From Nocardia lijiangensis NBRC 108240 (GTDB taxonomy: Bacteria > Actinomycetota > Actinomycetes > Mycobacteriales > Mycobacteriaceae), in assembly GCF_001613045.1 (NCBI RefSeq), contig NZ_BDBP01000027.1, positions 35,829 to 99,828 on the forward strand: a DNA stretch of 64,000 nt. Direction: 5' to 3'. A program made the translations under genes and the position numbers. Shown here one piece after another: positions 35,943 to 44,929 of this stretch. Each line of letters begins with the position of its first letter. Within the stretch, counting starts at the first letter, position 1. Below the pieces are notes generated by a model. That model saw only the letters and a program-made list of their open reading frames with translations, was not told where the DNA came from and made no database searches.

Positions 35943-36383
35943 TCAGTAGCTTGTTGGAGCTATCTCGAGCGACCCGAAGAAGGTTCCGAGAATCGCGTTG
36001 TCGGCGTAGGCCAGCTCGGTGGTTGCCACGTTGTCAGCGGTGAACCATCGCAGATCTTGGCCCTCGGTGAGGGTGATGTCGTCGAGGTCGAAATCGACGG
36101 CTGCAGTGAAGGTGTGCTCGATGCCGAAGTCGAGGTCGCGCGTGCACAGGTGCGTCACCGTGGTCGGGTCGAGCTGGATACCGAACCCGGTCGTGGTCCA
36201 GTGGAGCTCTTCGGTGATTTCGCGGACGATGCATTCGAGCGGGGTCTCTTCTGGCTCGATCATCCCGCCGAGCAGGCTCCACATGTTGGGGTAGAGGATC
36301 TCTGGCTTGTCGTCGCGCAGATACAGCAGCACCTGGTGGTGCGGGTTGGCCAGGATGATCTGCGTGCCTTCCTTTTTCGCCAT
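35943..36383 (-). CDS. NUDIX hydrolase
   Basis: 146 residues. Nudix box GGMIEPEETPLECIVREITEEL near residues 40-61 matches GX5EX7REUXEE (the later Gly is His), so the metal-binding glutamates are intact. Likely hydrolyses a nucleoside diphosphate derivative, perhaps an NDP-sugar from the nearby cluster (inference). It lies 15 bases downstream of a decayed aminotransferase remnant on the same strand, so was probably in an operon with it. Confidence 0.85.
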   Translation of the reverse strand: MAKKEGTQIILANPHHQVLLYLRDDKPEILYPNMWSLLGGMIEPEETPLECIVREITEELHWTTTGFGIQLDPTTVTHLCTRDLDFGIEHTFTAAVDFDLDDITLTEGQDLRWFTADNVATTELAYADNAILGTFFGSLEIAPTSY

Positions 36384-36398
36384 GAGGCGGTTGTCCTT

Positions 36399-36605
36399 TC
36401 AGCGCTGGTAGGCGGTGGCGATCTTGCGGGCCGCCGCCGCGACGTCGTCGAGGTCGGTGTCGGTCATCGCGGGGTAGAGCGGCAGGCTGAGGATTCGGTC
36501 GGACACCGTCCGGGCGATCGGCGTCACCATCAGCGTCTCGGGATCGACGTCAGCGAACACAGGTGTCGCTCCCGAGTGGACGATACTGATTGTGGGCGCG
36601 CCGCA
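36399..36605 (-). pseudogene. DegT-family aminotransferase remnant with internal deletion
   Basis: About 65 residues in one frame. First TISIVHSGATPVFADVDPET, the segment after residue 90 of a DegT enzyme; then directly RTVSDRILSLPLYPAM and the last helix DDVAAAARKIATAYQR, the extreme C-terminus of the same family. More than 200 residues between, including the PLP lysine, are missing without breaking the frame. The N-terminus is also missing. It is non-functional as an aminotransferase. Confidence 0.6.
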
Positions 36606-36714
36606 CCGACACTGTGCGTGAGGCGCTATCGCAATTCATGGCCTGTGACGTGCACGAGGATGAACGTGAAGCCTATCCCCAAATGCACGCCCAGCGAGCG
36701 GGAACCGTCGACCA

Positions 36715-37863
36715 CTAGCTGCGCTTGCCTGCGGAAGCAGCGACGAGCTGGCGCACTTCACCGACACGACGCGCGAGCCTGGCCGATCCGATGTCGCTGC
36801 TGAGTCGAGCCAGTATGTGCCGCGCGGCGTCGAGGTCACCGGTGCGGGCGTGGGCTTCGGCCAGCCAGGTTCGATACAGTGCCACTTCGCGCACAAGGTG
36901 GCTTGGGTACCGGTCTATGGCAGGGGAAAGCAGCTCCTCGGCCCGCGTGGGATCGCCCAGTTCGACGAAGCAACGGCCTGCCATCACCTCGATTTCGTTG
37001 CGGTTCAACCAGTACACCCAATCCGGTTCGGAACCACCACGTGAGCAAGATTCGAACGCGTCGTCCACGGCGTCGAGCGCGCGCCGCGTCGTGTCCTCAT
37101 CGCCTGCCTTGGCGCTTGCCCAGGCGACCCTTTCCAGCAGCAACGCCTTGGCGGCGGGAGATGCGTTCTTGCTGCCGACCACCGCCGACCGGGCCAGCAG
37201 CACCGCATCGGCGGGCCTACCGATGTTGGCCAACTGGTAGGCGAGGCTGGAGAGCAACTGGCCCGCGAGCGGCTGGTTGTCAGCAGTCGCTGCCGCATGG
37301 TGGCCTTCGAGGTAGATACGTTGCGCCTCGGCATAGTGGCCCGCATCGGAGGTGACCCAACCGGCAAGCTGTGCCAGCTCTCCGACCGTGCTCAGCAATC
37401 GGCGTCCAACCTCGTCGGTATAGCTGCACTCGCGGACCACCATTTGGGCGTCAGCGAGTTCCTTGGACACCACCGGGAACAGCTCTCGTCCGCTGATCGC
37501 GTCATCGAGGCGACGCAACTCGATAACGCGCTCCTCGAGCTGAACAGCCAGTCCCGCGCCGATCATTCGTCCCGCCGCGGAATGCGCTACCGAAGGTGTG
37601 TCCGCGACAAGCCATCCGTGCGCGATTCGCACAGGATCGCCAACCGGTTCGGTCAGGATTGGGACGCTCACGTCCAAGGCCTGCGAATAGGCGCTGACGT
37701 GCTCGGATCTGACTGTCCGCTGCCCGGTCTCCAGCATGCCTAGCAGTGCCTTGCTGTAGTGGGTGCGCGCAGCCATCGCAGACAAGCTCAGGCCCGCCTC
37801 TTCGCGAGCTGCACGAAGCTGTGCACCCGAGATGGTGCCGTCGGATTCGCTGCTGGCGGCCAC
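36715..37863 (-). CDS. XRE-family regulator with TPR-like helical domain
   Basis: 382 residues. Residues 10-70 form an XRE helix-turn-helix (LRAAREEAGLSLSAMAARTHYSKALLGMLETG). The rest is a helical repeat domain (about 150-375) with TPR-like pairs such as GRPADAVLLARSAV and GDLDAARHILARLSSD. This architecture is frequent in Streptomyces and Nocardia regulators of accessory metabolism. Divergent from the NUDIX-kinase genes on the other strand, which it may control. A 10-base palindrome (37878-37887, GGCTTAAGCC) lies just upstream of its start. Confidence 0.85.
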   Translation of the reverse strand: MAASSESDGTISGAQLRAAREEAGLSLSAMAARTHYSKALLGMLETGQRTVRSEHVSAYSQALDVSVPILTEPVGDPVRIAHGWLVADTPSVAHSAAGRMIGAGLAVQLEERVIELRRLDDAISGRELFPVVSKELADAQMVVRECSYTDEVGRRLLSTVGELAQLAGWVTSDAGHYAEAQRIYLEGHHAAATADNQPLAGQLLSSLAYQLANIGRPADAVLLARSAVVGSKNASPAAKALLLERVAWASAKAGDEDTTRRALDAVDDAFESCSRGGSEPDWVYWLNRNEIEVMAGRCFVELGDPTRAEELLSPAIDRYPSHLVREVALYRTWLAEAHARTGDLDAARHILARLSSDIGSARLARRVGEVRQLVAASAGKRS

Positions 37864-38283
37864 ACGACCAGCCTAACGGCTTAAGCCAGCTGTGGACGTT
37901 TGTAGACGCCGAAGTGTTCTATCCGCGAAACATCTCCGCATAGCGTTGCTTTCAGTCCCGCCGTCGAAATGATGCGGTGCCCTCCTCGCCCCCGACGGCG
38001 GGTGCTTCTCACCTGCTAGCGAATTGGAACGGTTTGTTCGATGAAATGGGTCTTGATGTCCCGGTGACCCCCGCAACGTCTCGTCACCATTGCGAAAACA
38101 TCTGGAACGCAGTCTATTTGACGATAGCGCCGGTAGCGTGGCGTCAGGGTGAACACATTGGGTCCGCTACCAGACTGCCTGGCTGGAGACGGCCGTACGT
38201 CCCGTCGGGGGCTGCGCTCGGTCTCTCAGCTCGTTCATTCCGCGCCATCTTGATCTCATGATCCGCAGAAAGGACTGCGCCTG
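37864..38283. promoter_or_regulatory. Divergent intergenic region with palindrome
   Basis: 420 bases between the XRE gene (minus) and the NUDIX gene (plus), with no convincing gene. Contains the perfect 10-base palindrome GGCTTAAGCC at 37878-37887, about 15 bases upstream of the regulator start, and nearby direct hexamers TGGACG and TAGACG. These are candidate operator sites, unproven. Confidence 0.35.
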
Positions 38284-38718
38284 GTGCCCGAGAAGGTCGT
38301 CAAGGAGAAGGTACTGGTCTACGTCGTTCGCGACGGCAAGCTGCTGGTGTTCCGGCACACCGACTACTCGTGGGAGGAAGTCGGGATCCAGGTGCCCGCC
38401 GGCAGCGTTCGCGCCGGGGAAACGCCCGAGGATGCGGCGCTGCGCGAAGCGCGGGAGGAGACCGGGTTGTCGGACTTCAAGGTCGTACGCAAGCTCGGAG
38501 AAGCCGAGTACGACATCAGCCCCTATCGGTTCGAGATCCAGCAACGGCACTTCTTCGAGCTGGAGTTGTGCCAGGACGCGCCGGACCGGTGGGCAAGCCA
38601 GGAAGACCACGACGGCGAGGCGGCGCCGACACGGTTCGAATGCTTCTGGATTCCGCTCGAAGCCGCCCACGTCCTGCAATCGGGACAGGGCGCTCTGCTC
38701 GGTCGCCTCGCCGACTGA
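38284..38718 (+). CDS. NUDIX hydrolase
   Basis: 144 residues from GTG 38284 with AAAGGA upstream. A complete Nudix box: GSVRAGETPEDAALREAREETGL (residues about 40-62), all catalytic glutamates present. N-terminal VLVYVVRDGKLLVFRH strand fits the fold. It hydrolyses a nucleoside diphosphate-linked substrate; identity unknown. Followed by a 225-base gap and the kinase gene on the same strand. Confidence 0.9.
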   Translation: MPEKVVKEKVLVYVVRDGKLLVFRHTDYSWEEVGIQVPAGSVRAGETPEDAALREAREETGLSDFKVVRKLGEAEYDISPYRFEIQQRHFFELELCQDAPDRWASQEDHDGEAAPTRFECFWIPLEAAHVLQSGQGALLGRLAD

Positions 38719-38943
38719 GCCAGACCAAGCCACCGATTCCAGTTGGGAGTGAGCCCTGTGAACGGGGACAACCAGCACAGCCGCGGCATCACGTTCACCG
38801 CTGCAACGGTTCGCTCCCACCTCGCGCTCATCGGTGGCGCCGACCACCCGCAGTGAACGCCATTCTGCGCAACGCCGGTGCGAGGCGCGCGGTTGGTACC
38901 GTGGTTGCACCACTGATTCGGCTCGCGTGCAAAGGATTCCGTG

Positions 38944-39618
38944 ATGCGTGCAGGTAGCGTAGTCTCCGTGACCGAGCTCGCGGTGTGGGTGTCGGCGCGC
39001 GTCCCCGGTGAGCGCCGCTATGTCTTGGGCATCGCCGGTCCACCGGCGGCGGGCAAGTCGACGCTGTCGCAGAATCTGGCTGCGTTCATTACCACCGCAT
39101 GCGGGATTGGAGCGGAGATCGCTCCGATGGACGGGTTTCACAGGACTTCGGCCGAGTTGGACGCTGTCGGCGCACGGCACCGCAAGGGTGAGCCCGACAC
39201 CTTCGATGTGGCCGGGTTCGTCAACCGGCTGAAGTTGCTGCGCGAATCACCGCTCGGCGCGCGTGTGGGCTGGCCGATCTATGACCGCGAACTGCATGAT
39301 CCGGTCCCGGACGCAATCACTTTCACTGATGAGCGGATTGCGGTGGTTGAGGGGAACTACCTGCTGCTCGACGATCCTGGATGGGCAGAGGTCCGCAGCC
39401 ATCTGGATGAGGTGTGGTACCTCGATGCCGAGGAAGGTGTGATCGAGCAGCGGCTGACCGATCGGCATCTGCTCGGGGGCAAGACCATCGAGCAGGCGCA
39501 GTCCAAGATCGCTGACAGCGATATGCCCAACGCCCGGTTGATTGCGCACACTCGCGACCGCGCCGGTGTCGTTCTGCGCGCAACGTCCGGGAGCTACCTC
39601 ATCTGCGAAGTTCGCTGA
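38944..39618 (+). CDS. P-loop nucleoside/small-molecule kinase (uridine kinase/PanK-like)
   Basis: 224 residues from ATG 38944. Walker A is GIAGPPAAGKST near residue 30, then APMDGFHRTSAELD (the DGFH acceptor-site motif of uridine kinase, phosphoribulokinase and PanK families), PIYDRELHDPV and VVEGNYLLLDDPGW. The substrate is unknown but is a sugar or nucleoside-like alcohol. Its 3' end overlaps by 20 bases the convergent PfkB-family gene, so the two kinases are arranged tail to tail. Confidence 0.88.
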   Translation: MRAGSVVSVTELAVWVSARVPGERRYVLGIAGPPAAGKSTLSQNLAAFITTACGIGAEIAPMDGFHRTSAELDAVGARHRKGEPDTFDVAGFVNRLKLLRESPLGARVGWPIYDRELHDPVPDAITFTDERIAVVEGNYLLLDDPGWAEVRSHLDEVWYLDAEEGVIEQRLTDRHLLGGKTIEQAQSKIADSDMPNARLIAHTRDRAGVVLRATSGSYLICEVR

Positions 39619-40480
39619 CGCTCTCGGCCCAGTGGCGGGTGCCGAAAGATTGGCACGACAGCGTGGCAATCTCGGAGCCGCGTGTGAGGGCACCGACGAA
39701 GTCACGGCTGTGGCCGTAGTCGTCGCAGAACGCGCCGTGGAGGATATCGCCGGCGCCGAGGGTATCGGCGCGGGTGACCGGGGTGACGTCGATGGCGCCG
39801 TGTCGGCCGTCCGCGGTGTACAGAATCGGTTCCGGTCCGCGTGTCACGGCCGCATGCTTCGGCCCGGCCGCTCGCAGGTGATCCAGCAGCGCTGCACTGT
39901 CACCGTCGAAGCCGGGCGGTGCGAAGGCGGACGAGCAGATCGCGACATCGACAAGCGGTAGGAGCTGGTCATGGACCGGCTTCCATCGGCCTGCATCAAG
40001 GACGACCGGCACCCCGATCCTGGTGGCATAACGTGCGACGCCGATCGCGAGATCGGGATGGTGGCCGTCGACGAGCACCACAGACGCCTGGTCGACGTAC
40101 TGTGTGAACTCGGTAGCGAATGGGGCGTGGATCCGGGCGGCGTCGAGCCCGACGACGGTGCGGGACTGCGCTTCCAGCGCGACCACGATGGAGGACACCG
40201 GCGGTCGGTCGACGGTGTCGGGTGTTGCGTCGACGACGGTGACGCGGTGGCTGGTCAAGTCATTACGTACGAGGTCGGCGAGCTGGTGACGGCCAAGGGC
40301 GGTGATCAGCGTCGGCTCCTGGCCGGAGACGATCGCGTAGGCGACAGCAGCGTTGGCGGCTGGTCCACCGGCGCCCAGGAACTGGTCTTGGGCTTGGGTT
40401 TTGGTGTCCTCGCCGGGATAGTGGTCGACGGCGTAGGCGATGTCGAGGGTGGCCAGACCTACGAACAGTGCTGCGGTCAC
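39599..40480 (-). CDS. PfkB-family sugar/nucleoside kinase
   Basis: 293 residues. The signature near the C-terminus is TRADTLGAGDILHGAF (DTxGAGD, anion hole and catalytic Asp). The N-terminal GAGGPAANAAVAYA motif binds the sugar part. The family phosphorylates sugars, nucleosides and related compounds. Upstream on the same strand lies a frameshifted NUDIX remnant. Confidence 0.88.
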   Translation of the reverse strand: MTAALFVGLATLDIAYAVDHYPGEDTKTQAQDQFLGAGGPAANAAVAYAIVSGQEPTLITALGRHQLADLVRNDLTSHRVTVVDATPDTVDRPPVSSIVVALEAQSRTVVGLDAARIHAPFATEFTQYVDQASVVLVDGHHPDLAIGVARYATRIGVPVVLDAGRWKPVHDQLLPLVDVAICSSAFAPPGFDGDSAALLDHLRAAGPKHAAVTRGPEPILYTADGRHGAIDVTPVTRADTLGAGDILHGAFCDDYGHSRDFVGALTRGSEIATLSCQSFGTRHWAESVSELRR

Positions 40481-40499
40481 CGGATGTCTCTCCTTCGTG

Positions 40500-40790
40500 T
40501 CAATTGATCAGCAGGTGTTCGAGGTAGGCGGTCTGGTCGGAGTAGGTGCGCACGCTGATGACGGCCACGAACTCTCGGCCGATCACACCGGCCAGGCCAA
40601 CGATCGTGGCGCTGGTCCCAAGTTGTCCGCGATCTCCCGGATAAGTGCAGTCTCGACCGCTTCACCCGGTTCGACGTGCCCGCCGGGTAGATAGATCCAC
40701 TTTCTGCCGCGCTCTCGTGCCGGTGGAGCCGGGGCGGTCGATCTCGGCGCAGCCTTCGGCCAGCAGAGCGGCGGAAGGGCACACTATCGA
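40500..40790 (-). pseudogene. Frameshifted NUDIX remnant
   Basis: On the minus strand a frame reads RKWIYLPGGHVEPGEAVETA and continues LIREIADNLG (a clear Nudix box) and stops at a TGA after LAWPV. A shifted frame then reads VGLAGVIGREFVAVISV to the stop near 40500. Upstream, the natural N-terminus (CPSAALLAEGCAEID) is in yet another frame. So at least two indels have broken the gene. It would have been translated just before the PfkB gene. Confidence 0.6.
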
Positions 40791-41012
40791 AGAATTTGGT
40801 GTTGTACCGAAGCGTGAGCCTGTTCCAGGACGATCGTATCCCGTCCCCAGGCCATGTCACGGTGATGCCCTGCGGCCGTCCGAAAGCCTACCTAAAGCTG
40901 ATGTTCAGAATCTGACCTATCGTCTACCCGGGTGATCTGTCGTACGGCAGGTCAGCGGGTCGAGTACCGACCGTACAATCGGGCCTCACGGTGTTCCGGA
41001 CAGGCTAATTGT

Positions 41013-41552
41013 CTACTTCTTGTCTGGCGTCTGCTGTTGAGCTGTGATCAGCTGGCTCTGTTGGTGGATAAGGTCACCGCGGGTCCGCAGGGTCTCCTCG
41101 TGCTCCGGGCCGAGCAGTCGGTTGCGCGTGTCGAGCAGTTGCTGGAAGTCGGCGGCGGCGCCTTCGTGGTCTCCGGCGGATGCCCGGGTATCGGCCAGCA
41201 TGTCCAGTGTTCGCAATGTGTCCGGGTTGTCGGGTCCGAGCACACGTGCTCGCCCGTCGTACACCTGCTGGTAATCGGCGATGGCTGCGGTGTAATCACC
41301 GATCATGGCGCGGGAGGTGGCCAGGTTGGAAAGCATGATCAGCGTTTCCTCGTGATCGGTACCGAGACTGCGTACTCGGGCGGCGTGTAGTTGCTCGTAG
41401 CTGGCGGCCGCGCCGGCGAAATCGCGGCAGTCGAACTGGAATTCGGCCAGGCGGCGCAGGCTGGTCAGGGTGTCACGATGGTCAGCCCCCAGTACGCGAG
41501 TCTGGTCGGCGATCAGCTGCTCGTAGTCCGAGACGATGCTCACCCTGTCCAC
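41013..41552 (-). CDS. Kinesin-light-chain-type TPR protein
   Basis: 179 residues from GTG 41552, made of four 42-residue tetratricopeptide repeats, each with Y-x-x-L/V, R-x-R-V/S-LG-x-D/N-H/P-x-x-TL and LA. The ends VLGADHRDTL, SLGTDHEETL, VLGPDNPDTL and LLGPEHEETL show the periodicity. Usually such repeats form the C-terminal part of large NTPases (NB-ARC/FxsC-like); here only the repeats are present. Either a stand-alone scaffold or the truncated end of a larger gene. Confidence 0.75.
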   Translation of the reverse strand: MDRVSIVSDYEQLIADQTRVLGADHRDTLTSLRRLAEFQFDCRDFAGAAASYEQLHAARVRSLGTDHEETLIMLSNLATSRAMIGDYTAAIADYQQVYDGRARVLGPDNPDTLRTLDMLADTRASAGDHEGAAADFQQLLDTRNRLLGPEHEETLRTRGDLIHQQSQLITAQQQTPDKK

Positions 41553-41880
41553 GGTACGATCGGAAAGGCGATTTGCTCAGAGCTTTTCGGCGTGGAATGT
41601 CGAGGTTCCTGGCGTACTGCGGGCTGCCCGGCGCTTTCCCACCCGCCAGGCGTTGCTGGAAGCGTTCTTCCTACAAACGGATCGAGGCCCTAGTTCTGAG
41701 CGCCCGCGACCGCGACCCGGCCGGTATGGGGGTGATCGACAACCTCCAGCCGCCGCGCCCGAAGTCAGGCCGGTCGAGGTGTCCTCGCCGCGGTCGGTGT
41801 GTTCGGACGAGATCGAGGAGCACGTCGGAGTTGATAGCCTGCCTGAACCGGCTATTCCGACTTCGCTCGCACGACAGTAG
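41553..41880. other. Gap without a convincing gene
   Basis: 328 bases. A plus-strand frame open from 41536 to 41880 includes FPTRQALLEAFF, which looks like the end of a TetR helix-turn-helix, but the rest is Pro/Arg-rich and unconvincing. Probably decayed sequence. Confidence 0.3.
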
Positions 41881-42606
41881 GTGGACAACATGCCCGCGGA
41901 TGGCCCCACGATCTTGGCAACTTCGATGGGATTCAACCGGGCTCGCGCCCCCTGGCAGCCTTCCCCGATCTTCCAGTACGCCTTCGAACTGGCGAGGGTG
42001 GCGTCGCGGCCCCGCTTGTGCTTCCTTTCCACGGGTACTGGTGACCGACCGACGAGCATCGAAGCGTTCCATGCCGCCTTCGCAACCAGCGGTGTCGCCA
42101 CCAGCCACGTCAGCTTGTTCGACAAACCGAACATCTCTGACCTATCCGAGCACCTCAACAACCAGGATGTCGTCTGGATCGACCGGGGGAGCGTGGTCAA
42201 TCTGCTCGCGGTGTGGCGCGCGCACGGCCTCGACCGGATTCTGCGGGACTGCTGGGAGCGCGGTGTTGTCCTGGGCGGTGAATCAGCAGGTTCGTTGTGC
42301 TGGTTCCAGGCCGGAACTACCGACTCCTACGGCGAGGTTCAACCGTTCGATAACGGCCTGGGATTCCTCCCGTTCGCCAATGCAGTGCACCACCGCGATC
42401 GCCGCGAGCAGTTCCACGAGTACCTCGCCTCTGGGCCCGTTTCGATCGGGTACGCTACCGATGCTGGTGCCGGACTGCATTTCTCGGGCACCGAACTCGT
42501 GGCTGCGGTCAGTGATCGGAAAGGTGCTGGCGCGTACAAGGTCTCACGCGGGCTGGACGGCGAGATCGTGGAAGATGCCCTGGTGGTCGATCAGCTCAGA
42601 CGTTAG
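41881..42606 (+). CDS. Peptidase E-like (family S51) protein
   Basis: 241 residues from GTG 41881 (ATG 41890 alternative). The nucleophile motif GGESAGSLCWF (Ser in GxSAG) near residues 132-142, VVWIDRGSVVNLL upstream and the HHRDRREQFHEYL stretch carrying the histidine are typical of S51 Asp-dipeptidase/cyanophycinase-like enzymes. Cytoplasmic, and acts on a small Asp-containing or isoaspartyl peptide. The next gene downstream is a decayed tRNA synthetase fragment. Confidence 0.85.
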   Translation: MDNMPADGPTILATSMGFNRARAPWQPSPIFQYAFELARVASRPRLCFLSTGTGDRPTSIEAFHAAFATSGVATSHVSLFDKPNISDLSEHLNNQDVVWIDRGSVVNLLAVWRAHGLDRILRDCWERGVVLGGESAGSLCWFQAGTTDSYGEVQPFDNGLGFLPFANAVHHRDRREQFHEYLASGPVSIGYATDAGAGLHFSGTELVAAVSDRKGAGAYKVSRGLDGEIVEDALVVDQLRR

Positions 42607-42639
42607 TCCTGGCGGCCGGATTACAGCTCCGACATCGTT

Positions 42640-43562
42640 GCGGCCGTGCCATTGCCAACGGCCCGCTGCCTCAACCAGAAGCCCTCACCACAGCGGATCG
42701 CTGGATCCTGTCGCGGCTCGACACCGTCATGGCCGACTCCGATGCCCTCTTCGAGGACTACCAGTTCGCCACGATCGCCGACCTGCTGTACCACTTCGCG
42801 TGGGACGAGGTGTTCGACGGGTATCTCGAACTGTCCAAGGCGACCTACGCCGGGGACGCCGCGGCGGACTCGGCACGTCGTGTCCTCGGCCACGTCCTTG
42901 ACACGCTGTTGCGACTGCACTCCAGCAACGAGGTCACGTTCTCCCCGGTCGCCAACGCCGGAGCGGCGAACACCTCCAACTCGCCCAGCGCCGGACGACT
43001 GCTGCACCCCATCGTGCCGTTCGTGACCGAGAAGCTGTGGACCACACTCACCGGCCGGGAGTCCCTCGTCATCGCAACCTGACCCACCAGCGGCGGCTAC
43101 CACGATCCGGCGGCCGAAACCGAAATCACCGGACTGCAGAACCTCGTTACCGAGGTTCGACGTTTCCGCTCCGACCAAGGTCTGCCCACAACCAAGTCCG
43201 TCCCAGCCGAACTCGAACTGTCCACCGCCCTCGGAAAACATGAGGCCGCAATCCGGCACCTGCTGCGGCTGGAACCAGCTACCCAAACTTTCACGGCCAC
43301 CGCGACATTGCCTCTGGGTGAAGGTCGGGTGAGCCTGGACCTGACGCAAGCGATCGACGTCGACGCCGAACGGCGACGGTTGGAAAAGGACCTCGCGGCG
43401 GCGCAAAAGGAGCTCGACGGCGCAACAAAGAAGCTGGGCAACGACCAGTTCCTGGCCAAAGCACCCGCAAACGTCATCGACGGCATCCGTACTCGAGAGC
43501 GCAGCGCCCACCGCGACATCGAAAGGATCCAACACCAGCTCGACGCTCTGCCAATGTCATAG
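42640..43562 (+). pseudogene. valS: Valyl-tRNA synthetase C-terminal remnant with nonsense codon
   Basis: About 305 codons in a single frame homologous to the last third of ValRS: the join ADRWILSRLD, the anticodon-binding helices (FDGYLELSKATYAG, LLHPIVPFVTEKLW), then a TGA at 43080-43082 exactly where the family has the Trp of a conserved AxWP motif (ESLVIAT-stop-PTS). The frame then continues without further stops through the coiled coil (LEKDLAAAQKELDGATKKLG). The catalytic N-terminal two thirds are absent. Non-functional. A complete synthetase must be encoded elsewhere. Confidence 0.8.
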
Positions 43563-43596
43563 ACCGACAAGGCGTCTCGCTATAGCCCGCGAAGCC

Positions 43597-43627
43597 GGAT
43601 CGCTGCGGGCCGTGCCCGCAGCGATCC
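43597..43627. terminator. Strong hairpin between convergent genes
   Basis: A perfect 14-base stem (GGATCGCTGCGGGC, with GCCCGCAGCGATCC) and a 3-base loop CGT, between the end of the ValRS remnant and the end of the acetyltransferase gene. No T-run, but the position fits a bidirectional terminator. Confidence 0.55.
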
Positions 43628-43723
43628 CGGGGTCGGCGAAAGCTTCGCCCCGCGGTTCGACATCCACATAGCGCGCACCCTCTAAGCGCCACATCTCTTC
43701 GGTCATCCACCGCCCGGCAATCT

Positions 43724-44707
43724 TCAGGTTGGAAGCCAGTACTGGCAGATTCCGTCGCTGGTGATCGCGTCGAGTTCACCGCCGCAGGCGGTGATGACGC
43801 GGCGGGAGGCGAGATTCTCAGCACGGCAGGTCATCCGGGCGCGGCTGATGCCGAGATCCTTTGCCAGGGGCAGTGTCTGGCGCAGGATCTCGGTGGCGAC
43901 TCCTTGTCTGCGTCGGTCGGGGACGACGACGTAGCCGATATGGCCGCCCCAGTGCAGCAACTGCTCGGTGAGCTCGTGACGGATATCGCTGCTGCCGATG
44001 ATCTGCCCCGACGTGTCCTCGGCCATCAGGAACGTGCTGGCCACCGCACCGGGATCGAGGTCGATGCCGCGGCGAGCCCTGTCGAGCCGATCCAGGTAGG
44101 CAGCCCAGGGGCCGTCGTAGTCCTTGGCGAAGGTGAAGCAGTCGGCGTGCAGGCGCTGGCGGACCGACAGAAACTGCTCCTCGTCGCCCGGCCCGAGCAC
44201 CCGCAGCCGGAAACCCGCCGGGCTGCTGGTGCCGGAGATCAGTGGCAGCGACATCTCGATCTCGGTGGTGCCGGGGTCGTCTAGTGCTTGCCTGCGTCGA
44301 CCGGTCTCGGTGAACCCGAGACGGGTGTACAGCACACGAGCAGGTTGATTGCCCTCAACGACCCACAGGTGCAGCTGACGATGCGTGCCTGCGCGCGCCC
44401 AGTCGACGACGGCGCCGACGAGTGCATCCGAGACACCGGTGCCGCGGGCGCTGGGATGGACCCACAGCGACACCAGAGAGGGCTGCCCGTTGTCGAGGAG
44501 CCCGCCGGCCGAACCGATTAGCGCATCGTTTGCCTCGGCGACGAACAGCACCTGCCGGTCCATCCAGCCCCGCCACTGCCCCTCGCTCCACGCCGAGGCG
44601 ACCTCGAACCCCGAACCGAAGACACCGACCCGGGCTTCCCGCAACGCTTCCAACCGCACAGCCCGCACGAGCTGCCAATCATCGGCAGCCGCCCTGTATA
44701 CCCTCAT
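43724..44707 (-). CDS. Double-domain GNAT acetyltransferase
   Basis: 327 residues with two GNAT domains: N-terminal (about 1-155; SLWVHPSARGTGVSDALV, then VLYTRLGFTETGRRR) and C-terminal (about 165-325; GYVVVPDRRRQGVATEILR, then ASRRVITACGGEL). Both contain the R/Q-x-x-G-x-G/A acetyl-CoA loop. Such tandem GNATs occur in resistance and mycothiol-type enzymes, but the substrate here is unknown. Confidence 0.88.
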   Translation of the reverse strand: MRVYRAAADDWQLVRAVRLEALREARVGVFGSGFEVASAWSEGQWRGWMDRQVLFVAEANDALIGSAGGLLDNGQPSLVSLWVHPSARGTGVSDALVGAVVDWARAGTHRQLHLWVVEGNQPARVLYTRLGFTETGRRRQALDDPGTTEIEMSLPLISGTSSPAGFRLRVLGPGDEEQFLSVRQRLHADCFTFAKDYDGPWAAYLDRLDRARRGIDLDPGAVASTFLMAEDTSGQIIGSSDIRHELTEQLLHWGGHIGYVVVPDRRRQGVATEILRQTLPLAKDLGISRARMTCRAENLASRRVITACGGELDAITSDGICQYWLPT

Positions 44708-44749
44708 CGCCTGAGCCTGGCCAGCGCCGCTCAGCAGCGCAACGCATTA

Positions 44750-44929
44750 TCGCCTGGCCCTCCAACGGCGCCGCCACCATTCGCTCGCACCTACTTCACC
44801 TGCCAACACCACGAGCTGGACCTGCCGGCTGCAGCGCTACCGCACGAACACGGTGAGACAATTCGGGATCACCTCACCGAGGTGCTCCACGAAAGGGCCT
44901 TGATGCACCGATCGGCGACCAACTCATGA
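44750..44929 (+). other. Possible end of a small gene coupled to the NUDIX remnant
   Basis: A frame ending at TGA 44927-44929 overlaps the next ATG by ATGA. It reads FARTYFTCQHHELDLPAAAL and HGETIRDHLTEVLHERALMH, sensible protein-like sequence, but no start codon with a ribosome site is visible. Either a decayed gene or a start I cannot see. Confidence 0.3.

Noticed and set aside
36600..36718. Plus-strand segment reading RRTDTVREALSQFMACD, resembling the end of a VapB-type antitoxin
   Set aside because: A stop lies directly upstream in frame, there is no N-terminal half and no toxin beside it; too short to claim.
38758..38856. Small GTG-started ORF of 32 residues (after GGGAGTGAG) between NUDIX and kinase genes
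   Set aside because: Protein-like in part, but too short and without homology I can name; not enough to call a gene.
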